Source: Ectocarpus siliculosus
Taxonomy: Eukaryota; Sar; Phaeophyceae; Ectocarpales; Ectocarpaceae
Length of the DNA: 64,000 bases
Assembly (NCBI GenBank): GCA_000310025.1
Contig: FN649734.1
Span: 5,385,284-5,449,283, forward strand
Reading direction: 5' to 3'
In this document: in pieces, positions 27,500-38,300 of the stretch
Layout of the letters: the number at the start of each line of letters is the position of its first letter
Position numbering within the stretch: the first letter of the stretch is position 1
Position numbers and translations under genes: made by a program
Notes under the pieces: model-generated
Databases searched by the model: none
What the model was told of the DNA's origin: nothing
The model's input: the letters and a program-made list of their open reading frames with translations, nothing else

Positions 27500-28480
27500 G
27501 TGCTGCCCTCTCGCCACCCCTCCAAGATTGCAGTGCTAGTGAGGAAAGCACAACATCGCCTCGGAAGTTTAATCGCCATCAATCCTCGCGTGTCACAACA
27601 CCAGCAGGCACTTCTCTCTACACATGCAACACAGGGCGAGAAAAACCACCTTCGATAGTATTATGTTTTGTACAGGCACCAAAATGTCAACTACAATAAA
27701 TTCCACACGGTCAAAGATTCGAAGGGGAAAACAAACCGCACACAACCTTACACGCCTTTGTGGTCCAGAAAAAACATACAAAAATCCCTTACATTCCCCC
27801 GACACGGACGGACGGGTGTTCCTCTACAGCAAGTTCACTGCTGTATGTTCATATTTTCAAGCCCTCTAGATTTTTGAGCTTGGAAAACAAGTCATACTAC
27901 AGGTCGTTCGACTCACCCTCGTCATACAAGCCATAAGCCGGGAAGAACCACCGTCTCGCTTTATGTCCGCGTAAGGTTGGAGCAACAGCGTTCACGTCGA
28001 CTTCGACGACAGAGGACCGTGACAAGACGGCACGAAAAAAAATGCAAGCCTTGCGATCGTTCGAGTACTTTTGGCCTCGCAGCACGCACCCGGCTCCTCT
28101 CCTTCTACGACACTCACGCAACGAGGCTTTCATGACATTCACCACTGAGTCCCCCTTTAGCAAATCTACAGTAGTGGGACAACACTAACCAGGAATACCT
28201 GGTATCATGGTATCAAATACAGCAAAAAAAGATACAAGAGTCACCTGAGAAAGAGTCAGATTGCAAAGCTCCGAAGGCATCGCACTTTCAAAGACTGCTG
28301 TCCAACGGTCCAATTTCCAACACGTACGGGTCGTCCAAAACCACCCTACCCACCCAAAGCCTATGGTTCCTCGCATGCATGAGTGTTCCGGTGGTGCCCT
28401 CGACGTCGTCACACGTAAACGGCAAACCAAACACAACAAATAAATTAAACATCATTCGCAATACCAAGGGCACCATCACT
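27500..28480. repeat. Dispersed repeat, copy A, downstream of the zinc-ribbon gene
   Basis: Diverged but collinear with about 51445-52225. Best-conserved blocks include cacccaaagcctatgg, ctcgacgtcgtcacac, and a block encoding SVVNVMKAS on the minus strand. It starts about 110 nt beyond the stop of the minus-strand gene ending at 28591. Confidence 0.7.
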
Positions 28481-28590
28481 CGTTGGTGGGTGGTGCTACC
28501 TCAGCCCCCCCCGCTGCCAGATCCCCCACCCACACCCCCCCGGCGTTGCTACCGCCACCACCTCCACCTCCTCTGCCGGATCCGCAACAC

Positions 28591-30889
28591 TCACGAATCC
28601 GGAGTGTACACGAAACCGGTCGGCACTGGTGTGTTACACATTTTGCATTTCACCACCGCCTCCGGGATGTGCCACGAGCACGTTGGGCACCCTCCGGGAG
28701 GAACGATAACCTGTGTGAGGGGAAGGCGAGTGCCAATGAGAGTGAGTACCCCCCGGGCTTGGGATACAGTACTCCTGCCACCGGAGGAGGGGAACCCGTC
28801 GACAACGTGGATGGCTTACGTACGTACGCAAACTCTGGAAAGCAGGGGCAGCACCGCTAGGTAACGGGCTGGGATATGATGTCAACCTTCCGTCAACATA
28901 CCTATGCGTGCGGGGCACTCCTGCATGAAGCGCTCACCTGGTACCTCGCGTTTTCCCTTCACTACTGTACATGTTACATGTTACAGGGGGTGGAGAACGC
29001 AAATCTAAAATTCTTGAGAGCAACGTTAACTCTACCTGGGACTCAGTCTCCAGCGTCAAGCGCCGACGGAGCTCCTTTTCGCCGTCCTCGTTCGTAAGCT
29101 GCGGGAGTTTCAACGCACCAGCTAGGGCGATGCCAACTCTGGAGCAAGTTTCAATCCGCAGATCAAAGTGTGGCAGAGCACCCTTCCGAAGAGCGATGCC
29201 GTCGGCAAGGGGAAGGTCGGTCGAAACAGGCCCGAAACAACCCCATTTCTTCCTGGTTTCATCGTTGCACAGCTGTAAGACGAAGGTAGGCCAACACATA
29301 CGAACAAACCGCATGATTGGGGAAGGTTCTGGTTAGGGAATACAGACGAAAGCATCAAGCGACTTTGACGGGACAACGACCTCGAAGGAGGTTGAGCAAA
29401 CGCACAGCTATACCGGGAGCACGTGTGGGGGATGAGCGACGGATTTGCTATCCGAAAGTGTGGCACTGTGCAGGTTGCAATATTCTTAGGCCTTGATAAT
29501 ATGTGGGCTGTGGTTGTGCGTTGTCCGAAGGTGACTCAACAGAGAATATCGGGTGGGTGTGATGGCTATGATACGCTAACAATGAGTGCTACTGTAGAAT
29601 TCAACCCACCCTTCTCGGATAAGAGACACAAAGGGAATGCGGTACAACCAATCCTCTCGACAGTCACACACTCACCATTGTTTGGAGATCGCCGTCGGGG
29701 TCAAGGTACTCAGCCACAAGGCCGGCGCGAACCCCCAGAAATTCGCACGGCCTGAGGTCGAACATGTCACCTGTGGTGTAGTTGGACACCGTGGCGAAAC
29801 CGTCCTGGGAAAAAACGGCATTGACGAACACGGGTACATGTTTTAAGGATCCGATAGCACGGGTGTTCAAGCATTCCATCTGTGCAACTTCTCCGGTCTC
29901 CAGACATTTGCATGAAGTGCAAGAAGGATGGCGGTGGCAGCGCCTCTGTTCCAGTAGTGCAATACACTCTCGTTGTTGGGGCCTCTTAGTCCCCCTACAG
30001 AAGTGTTGAGGTGTGATTCTGGGTTGTGTTCCACAGGAGTTCATGCACGGCCCTCATGAGGACATGATGCGGGAAGCCATCACAGCATGCGTGTCCATGC
30101 AAGCAAAAACTAGGTGTATGAGCGCCAAAATCGATTTGTGCACTATCTACCAATGATTGGAAAATCGCAAAATAGACGGTACATACATTTCGGACAAAAA
30201 TGGATGGCCACCATGCTGGAAAACAGGGCATGCGAAGTCTTTGCCAGTGTCCCGGGGTTCGAGATACAGAGCATTCTAGCGATCGGGCTATGCAGGTATT
30301 ATTACAGAATCATGACAACAGACCAAAAACGAAGACAAGTGGGTGCAGTTGCCTTTCGATATAGCTATTCGAGACGGTATTGAAATCAGATGATTGGGAC
30401 AGCCGCTTGCTTGTGAGAGTTTGCCACGTCGCTCTCAAGACTGTGTTGCTTTGCGGTCGTGGTGAGGAACATGCTGTTCAGCGACCACGTCCAATACAAC
30501 CCCCAGAGCACTCCAGCTCGAAACCACCTTAGAGCTACAGAGGGTTGCAAACTGTACACATCGTGACAGGTCGTGCAAGATCTGCGACACTATCCCAAAC
30601 GAAGAGACAATGACTGGACAACATCAAAACGATAAATAACCGGGACTCCTTGTTCCTCACTCACCACGATTTCGGGCGTAGCTGACGGTACCTTGAACAC
30701 CATGGCTGCGATCCTGGTGGCGAGGACCATGCCCTTGAACAGGGGCGCGTTGAAAGTGCCCTCATGCCTCCGCTCGGTTCGTTTCGAGAGAGAGCGCACA
30801 AGGGTACCCACCAGAGCCGGCTTGGAGATGCCCGTCGTCTTCAAGTCAAGAAGCATCTCCACGAAGGAAACGAACCTTCTTACATTATC
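28591..30889 (-). CDS. Unknown protein with C-terminal Cys4 zinc-ribbon-like motif
   Basis: Exons inferred on the minus strand: 30889-30665 (75 codons), 30215-30151, 29994-29676, 29272-28985, 28710-28591 including the stop. Phases chain as 0, 0 to 2, 2 to 0, 0, 0, and the splice joins read smoothly, for example RFSNHW into GTKRPQQ. Donors include GTG|GTGAGT, ATTG|GTAGAT and ATG|GTGAGT. Visible features are a basic helical first part (LVRSLSKRTERRHEG), a Cys/His-rich stretch (CHRHPSCTSCKC), a long mixed region with GLVAEYLDPDGDLQ, and a terminal CPTC-x10-CKMC motif that could bind one zinc ion. The family is not recognised. The 5' end is unresolved; a possible first exon from ATG 31071 reads KRLYAVSNRQMMQVLLHKLP but does not match in phase. 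Its stop lies close to a repeat shared with the downstream flank of the 52.5-kb gene. Confidence 0.6.
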
Positions 30890-31449
30890 CTTTGAGGGGT
30901 TCGCGACAGAGGGAAAGAGACGAAAAGGATGATAGAAATGTCTGAGAACGTACCAGGGAGCTTGTGTAGCAAGACCTGCATCATTTGCCGGTTCGAGACG
31001 GCGTAGAGACGTTTTATCACTCCAGGCCGTGTTGGGCGGATACTTGTGATGGAGGGTCCACTGACTGCCATGCGTGCTCGTTGCCGAGCCCAAAGGCGAC
31101 GCGGGAAATCGCTCGCACCAACGGGTTGGCGTCCCACCTACATTATGGTTCAATCCTAGTATCACCTGTCCGACCGAAGAAACACGGAATCTCTTTCTGA
31201 GGAACCAACAAGTTTCGTATTTCGGGAGGTCATACTCCATTCGCTCACTTTGGGCAGCGAGTGCGCGAAACTGGGTACGCGATGCTATCAACTTCTTCCG
31301 TCGTGAGGACGTACGTCGCCATTCCAACGTCAGCCAAATACCATCATCCACAGGTGAAAAGTTTTATATCATCCACAGGTGGAAATCATCATCTTTACAG
31401 TCACATCAGCCTGTTGTAGGCGAATACTGAGCAGACCCGTGACGGCGGT
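30890..31449. other. Gap between two minus-strand genes
   Basis: It may hold the first exon(s) of the zinc-ribbon gene. The frame 31071-30954 (MAVSGPSITSIRP and on) ends at a good donor CCTG|GTACGT but in phase 1, which does not fit the 30889 acceptor. A short duplication of catccacaggtg occurs at about 31348 and 31371. Confidence 0.4.
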
Positions 31450-32118
31450 TCATGTACTATCAGACACAAGAGTAGTGTGCGGAGGTGAGTCAAAATGCGA
31501 AGAATACCCACCTAAACTATACACGCAGGAGAATGTTAACAAACGAACGTTACAAGCAGCTCCCTGAAGAACCGAACAAATGCTGTTCTGAATTTTTCGA
31601 AACCCGATGCCAACGACTAATGTCACAATGCACAAGAAATTCCGTCACCCGTAACAAGGTACTTGCACGATGCTGCCGTCCGTCGCCACAATGTTCTGCA
31701 AGGACGATGCTACGTCAGACTTCCATCTTGCTGGGACAAGTTAGACGGAGGAAAGATAGAGCTGAAAAGTACGCTTGGCGAACCGCCCAACGGGCCCACC
31801 AATATTGCAAACTTCATGCGTACTGCGATAAGACTCAGAGCACACCTTCATGTCGAGCGACAGCGCATCGTGCGCACGGCTACCCCGGCGAATAGCCCTG
31901 TAACGGGCAAGAAGGTCTTGAAGCTGTTGTGAGCAGTCCTGGCACAAGGCCCACAGCAGCACCGCAAGGCAGCAAGACGTCCAGAAACAGTTGCCGTCCC
32001 CTCGGATCGAGATGCCTATGGTCTGGCCCATCGAGTACACGCCCTCGACGCCAGGCACGTTCAAGGCCAAGAACGACTCTGCTTCCTTCAAGGACAGTAG
32101 CTTCTTGGACAACGCTAC
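31450..32118 (-). CDS. OTU-like catalytic domain (last three exons)
   Basis: Exons 32118-31800, 31730-31663 and 31563-31450 join in phase 0/1/0. The Cys box ISIRGDGNCFWTSC carries the D-G-N-C-F signature with Cys at about residue 44 of this segment. The His box SLGGYSSHFDS carries H-F-D-S, the usual HYDS/HFDS end of OTU domains, 108 residues later, a normal spacing. Between them ARWKSDVASSLQNIV fits the W-x-x-D-V segment that precedes the last strands. The intron 31731-31799 would be only 69 nt, unusually short. OTU-like domains also occur in transposon-encoded proteins, so a domesticated or mobile origin is possible. Confidence 0.6.
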
Positions 32119-35100
32119 CTGAAAGAGGGCAAGGGTTACACGGTAACAAGATGGGTCTCAAATTGGGGAGCAAGCTCACGTCGCTTGCTGCAAGCGGCAG
32201 GCACCGCGACAACCTATTAGAGTGACCCTCACATATTCAAAGAGCGAATGAAGCCTTCAGAGCTTAGGGGGGGGGGGGTATGTGCAATCTGTCCTTGAGT
32301 GGGGACGCGGATGGGGCAGGCAGGGCGCAGTAGAGTGAGATGTCCGGAAGTGTCTCCGAACTGCACTTGCCAGAGACAGCGGAAATCGCCGCACAATGTG
32401 TAACCTATCAGCACGCGTGAATTGTTTCGGGGGGCTGCGTTTAAACTCTGAGAACGCCGGTACCGCTTCTTCTCCTACATACCTCCTTGTCGTAGCATCT
32501 TCCCTCGGAATCAGTCGAGGCGGCAGCGTGGGTCGCTCCTTGGTCGGAAACACCGGAGGGTGCCTGAGGCGAGGCAGGCCTGCCATTCACCCTTTCCGTG
32601 CCCTCTTCCTTCCCGTTCTCTTCCTCCTTCTCCCTCTGTTCCTCCTCCTTCTTCTCTGCCCCCTCGTTCTCCTCCCTCCACTCCTGCAGCGTGAACTTGC
32701 GGACCTTAACGTCTCCCCGCTCCTCTTGGCGAGCGTGCGGCTCGGGAGAGGCCGCCCCCTGTACGAACCCCTCCTCCGGCTGCTGCTGCTGATACCGCTG
32801 CTGCTGATACCGCTGCTGCTGCTGCCGCTGTTTCCAGTACAGCATACTCCGTTCCTGCCGCCGGATGTCCTCCTCGATCACGCATCCCTAGCCGTGCAGA
32901 ACGTAGGCGAGCACAAGGGGTAGTGAATAAACGAAACAATTATGGAATACTCACAGGGGCACAACCGAGCGCAGACCAGCACAATATTCCACCCCGAGGA
33001 AGGTGCACCTTTTTCGTCCTGATTTCGTGTCGATACAGCCGTGTTGTTACTTTCAGAACATCACAAACCGTACCAAGTACTTGTACGATGAGCAGTTGCC
33101 GAAAAATGTCCATCAGACAAGTTCGAAAAAGATTTCGCTACAATCATCCCACTGTCTTGAATCCCCAAGACGTTGACACCTCAGGGCGTAATAGCACGCT
33201 GAAGCGCATATTACGGGACTACAAGTAGCCGTGATGAGCGCAAACCGGACGATATAGGAAGGGAGAACCAACAAGCCTTCCCAAGGTACTATGCCTTTGC
33301 TCACTGAACGCAAACCAACGTTGACATTGCCCTGGGGGCACTGATTTTCGTTTCGAACGAGACCTACAGTTCCTTGCGGTATCGACCGAGACTTATCAGC
33401 CGGAGTGATGCAAGCCATCAAGCGTTACGACATCGGTCGTGTACCTTCGCACCCGAGCCCCCCCCTTTGTCAAACCCGGCAGCGTTCTTGTTGGAGGACC
33501 TTTGACCCTTGGTCGCTCCTCTCGCGCCCCCTTGCCTCCTGACTCTGTTCAAAGCCGAAATGGCGAGGTCCTCCGGGCGTCCGGCGGGCCGGCCAAGCGT
33601 CTTGCTTCGCACAGCGGTAGGTACCGCGTTTCCACTACCGCCAATAGCAGCAGTCACGGTTGTCGAGGAGTTGCCGTGTTCGGCACCGGGTTGGACAGCA
33701 GGCGATCGCCTCTCCCTGCCGGCTTTCGCCCGGCACTCTTCTTGGCGCTTCGCCTCGCGCTTCCCTTGGCGCCGACTGGGCTGCTCCGAAAAAATTGCGG
33801 AAACCGACCTGGCCGCCTTTCGCGCCTGCCACGCCTTCTTGCGGCGGTCTCCGGCGATACCTCCAGCGCCGGTGAGCGGGGAAGAGGCAGCACTCCCATC
33901 GCTCGCCACCGCAAGCCCAGCGACAACCGTCGCCGCCGCCGCCGCCGCCGCTGCTGGTGCTGCTGATACCGCCGACTGCAAAGTTCCGGTGAACGAGGAC
34001 GCGATGTGCAAGTGAGAACGAAGGGATTGAAGGAACACTCGGCCATCGGCGAAATTGCTCCCAACAGTACTACCGGTGCCCGTTTCGAGGTCTCAAAACG
34101 TTGCCCCATGGGTTGTACAAGAAGGCCGTTCACCTGGGAGATTGATCGAGGACACCACTTCGATAGTACAGCACAATCTAACCTGGGACACAGAGGTGCT
34201 GCGCGGCTCGACCACAAGCACGACCTCGCCAGTCTCCATAGTGAAAGCCACCCCCGGCCCCGACGCCGACCCAGCAGTAGCGAGATCACCACCAGCAGTA
34301 GCACCAGCACTAGCCGGAGCCCTCAGACCACTGGCACGAGCGGGAGGTCCCGCTGCGGCTGCCGCCGTGATGACCCGTACACCGTTCGCTTCCTCCAAGC
34401 CAGATGCGTCGGCGCCTACCCCATTCGTGACGACTGCGGCTGCTGACGCGCGCCCGCGGGACGGCAGGGTGACCGCAGGGGAGGGCTTCGGCGACGGGCT
34501 AGACCTACCCGAGACCCGTGCGGTCTCGCTTGTCACCACTGGTGCTGCTCGTGCTGGTGACTACAGAATGCCGGGAAACGAGGATCGCGAATATGAGATT
34601 GGTACGAGTACAGGTGAGAACCGAGTAGGGAGAGAAGGAACAACTGGCCATCGGCTAACACCACTCAACAATGCTACGGGCGCCCGTTTCAAGCTCTCGG
34701 AACGTTGACCCGCCAAAGACGGGGATGACTATATCCTACTTGACCGAAAACACGATGGGCTTCACGCACAGACCTGCTGTGCGGAGGGCATCTGTGTCCC
34801 TGCCAAAGGCACGACCTCCTGCTGCTGCTGGGGTGTGCTGGCTGGCCCTGCCGCTGCGGCAGCAGTTTCTTCCCCGATGGCCGCCCATTCCGGCGCCCTG
34901 GCGAAATACCTGCGCGCCCTGTTCCGGGTCGTGTCGTATCCCCGCACCACTCCTGGGCTTGAGGCAGGGGTCCAGTCTCGGACCGCCGGCACCCGTCCGC
35001 TTCCGCTCGCGCGCGTCGAGATAGGATCCGCCGCAAGCAATCGGGGAGCGGGAACGGCAGCAGCAACCGGGAAGTTGTCCGTCAACCAGGCATGCAGGTC

Positions 35101-35325
35101 CTGGCGCTGTCCGGCAAGGGGCATGATGCCGGACCGACGCACACCGGCATCGTGGGTCCAGGACGCGGTGATACTAGAAAACGCCTCCTGGAGTGCGCGC
35201 AGAAACGAGAGGGTGGAGTAGGCGGCACGATCCCTGAGAATACGTTTTGGTGGAAACGACCACACCCTCGGGGCAACGTCTTGATCACAAATTGGCACAT
35301 CGAGCAGTGGAACGCCTTGGAGCGA

Positions 35326-35381
<56 letters not shown>

Positions 35382-38300
35382 GAGTCCAAGAGAGATAGAA
35401 TGGCTATTCAGACGCGTTTGCGTTTTGCGAGGCGTTTTGCAAACCCCCCTCCCCAGTGCACTGTCTGGGTAAGGATGGCACTGCTGTGGGAGCAAATCAG
35501 CCATTTGTTTTCAAACGTAGTCGAGAAAGTATACAAATATCCACCCTCGTTCCGAGTGTTGGTTCGTTGCAACAACGCGGGTCTTGCGAAACGGTGTTTT
35601 CCTGAACCACAAGGGGTATGCACGATGCATGTACCCAATCTCTTCCTGTCCTAACGCAGCGAGAAAGTCATGTTTCAGCCCGTCCAGTCCATGTAATGCA
35701 CTTTAACAATGACGGCGTTGAAGTTGACATGCTATTGACTGCTTTCCCACGTCCTCACGAACATTGTCTACCCACGAGTTCCCGATCTGCAAGGAGCACC
35801 GTTTTGTTGTGTCCACAGCAAGAGGGTGACCACTCTCTTGCCTATTTAAGAGCAAAAGACTACCAGTATGACAAGTCCCCTGCTAACCTCCAAGACGTTC
35901 CGGACAGTGTCGGACTGGAAGAAGGTCAGCCACCGTCCCACCTGAGCATTGCAAGAGGCAGGAGTGTCAGGGGGGAGCGCACGAACGGCCGGAATATCCC
36001 GGACAACGAATGAGATCGATACACACACATCGAAGGAAAAGCAAGTACGGCGTTCGCGGAAGTCTGTCAACTGATGTGGGTACTTGTTTTGGACGGTGAC
36101 TCTCGGAAGCCGTCGTGTTGTACTGACTAGATTAGTCGGCGACAAGGACCATCTACCGACTTCGTGCCCGTCTGTGTCTTCACCACCCGAGAGAGAACCT
36201 CCGGTACTCACATCTGTCGAGCCGGAGCTCCTGATGTCCACCTCAAGGTCCCCCAAGACATACCCCTCGCCCGGTCCATCTCCGCGGGGAACCGTTCCAC
36301 CTGACAGCATCAACAACCGAAGTATATGGTTGAGAGGATGAACGAGAATAGTCGCTCCGCCTAGCCCCAACATGGCGTTCGAATACGTAAGGACATCGAT
36401 CTGTCCGGATTGGCATGCACTATGTAGCCGAAATGCCATCTCAACGTTCCCCGAACGAACATGGCAGAGGTTCCCGCAAGGATACTGACCACCCGGCATT
36501 GCCGAGAACAGGTTGTCGGTATGATCGCGTATTCTGGGAGAGAACCGTCAGACGACAAGGATACGGCGTCCAGCATCTTACCAACCCAAGCCATCACCAG
36601 TAACGATAGCGATAGCAGCAATTCTACCTCCACCGTCGCCGCCACCGCGACGACCATCAACAAACGGCAACAACAATAAATCCACCACCATCCAGCAAAT
36701 ACGGCAAGGACGACGACAACAACACCGATGTCGTTCATCTCACCTGTGGAGAGTACAAACCGATAGACCGCCATCAATCTGGCCCAGGTCTCGCCGTCGC
36801 TGTCGAGGTTTAGCGATACGAATAGCATCGCACGGCTCGCACGGCCTGCTCTCCTTTCTCCAGCTCCTGCAACGCACGAGAGATTGTGTGCCAATTTCGG
36901 TGTGCTGTGGAGAATAGCACTTTCTGCAACATGGAGGGCAGCTACGGATCGGACCTTGTCATTGTCGTCGTCGTCGTTGTTGATGCAAGCGTGCGGGTCG
37001 CTAACGGTCACCCCAGGTACTGCAATGGATTCAGCACGAAGGATGAACCGTCCTGCTTCGCACGAGAGTGTTGTTTCACGTTGGCTGTCTAACATCGAAC
37101 CCTATCGACGTCTGATCCCTTTTCGATCCATCCCTCAGAAAGACTGTCAAGACATTCGAGGTTTACCATGGAGGTGTTGACAAACGCCGATACTTGCCTC
37201 TGATCAGTGCACTTCCTGCAATTCGACCTTCGGCGACGCGAGCTGCTGCTCTCGGACGGACGCTGCGAAGGTGTAGTAGCATTAGAAACATGCCAGATAC
37301 CACCGACAGCGACGCTGGAATATTCCACAATGGGCGCAATGCGGCAACCGCTAGCCACATCCAGCCGAGACCACTGGTGCGCGCCGTCACGTGGATACAT
37401 TTATCGTCATCCCGCTGAAACGCCAATGGGTTAAAACAAAAGCAGACGGCAGGCAGAACAATACAACGATGAGTGTATTCACGAGGTGTGACAAGAACAT
37501 GGGGGCACATGCCGACCGCAGCGGGATATGGACAACCACGACGTTATCTTGCGTGAGGCTCCTGCGTGTGTGTTCACTGTCTGCTGAAAGCGGGCTTAGT
37601 TGTCGAGGACATTTCGGAATCCAGCAACAATCAGTCAACGAGAACGAGCACGAGAGTCGATCAGTCGAGATAGATGTTCACAGGTGCCGTGCCTGTCGCC
37701 ATGACAACACAAGAATGCACGACGATTCACACATCTGCCGGTCCTTAACTTTGTGTTTGAGCGAGGGGGCTTCCTCGATGAGGGCTTCCTCGATGTCCTT
37801 TGAAGCCCCGAGGGCCAACCTATGCCGTTTACCACATCTCCGTCATCATTTTTTTTTCGCGTGATTTCGGTGGGACTAGGCCATGTCAAGCATATACGGC
37901 GTACGTTTGACGCATGCAACAAACGAACGGTCGTCTACCCTCGTCTGTGGACACTTCTCTAGAATAAAACTTGATGGCATGCTGCACTTACAACTAGGTT
38001 GAGCACCAGTTCTTCCCAGCTGCAGGAGTAGTCCGCCTCGTGCACGACCCCGTTCGCTTCCGCGCGTGGCAGCTGTTGGCCCCGGTCGCCCCCTTGCGAG
38101 ACGGACTGCGCATACGACAAACTCGCGCTCTCAGGGTCCCAGGTCAAGGGAGAGATCGAGAACCCCGTACCAGTCGGCTCTGGTGAAATGGGCCACGTCA
38201 ACAACGCTGCTTCCGCTGCCGCTGCGTCGCTAGCCGCTGCGTCGCCCACGTGGTGCCGAGCGACGGATGCTGTGGCGTCGTCGGGTGGATTGTCATCCTT

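Noticed and set aside
33500-34440. Plus-strand genes opposite the OTU gene exons
   Set aside because: The plus frames are shadows of GC-rich minus exons whose acceptors, donors and phases chain consistently.
35247-35654. Plus-strand frame with a long Ser/Leu dipeptide run
   Set aside because: It is the CT microsatellite read in frame.
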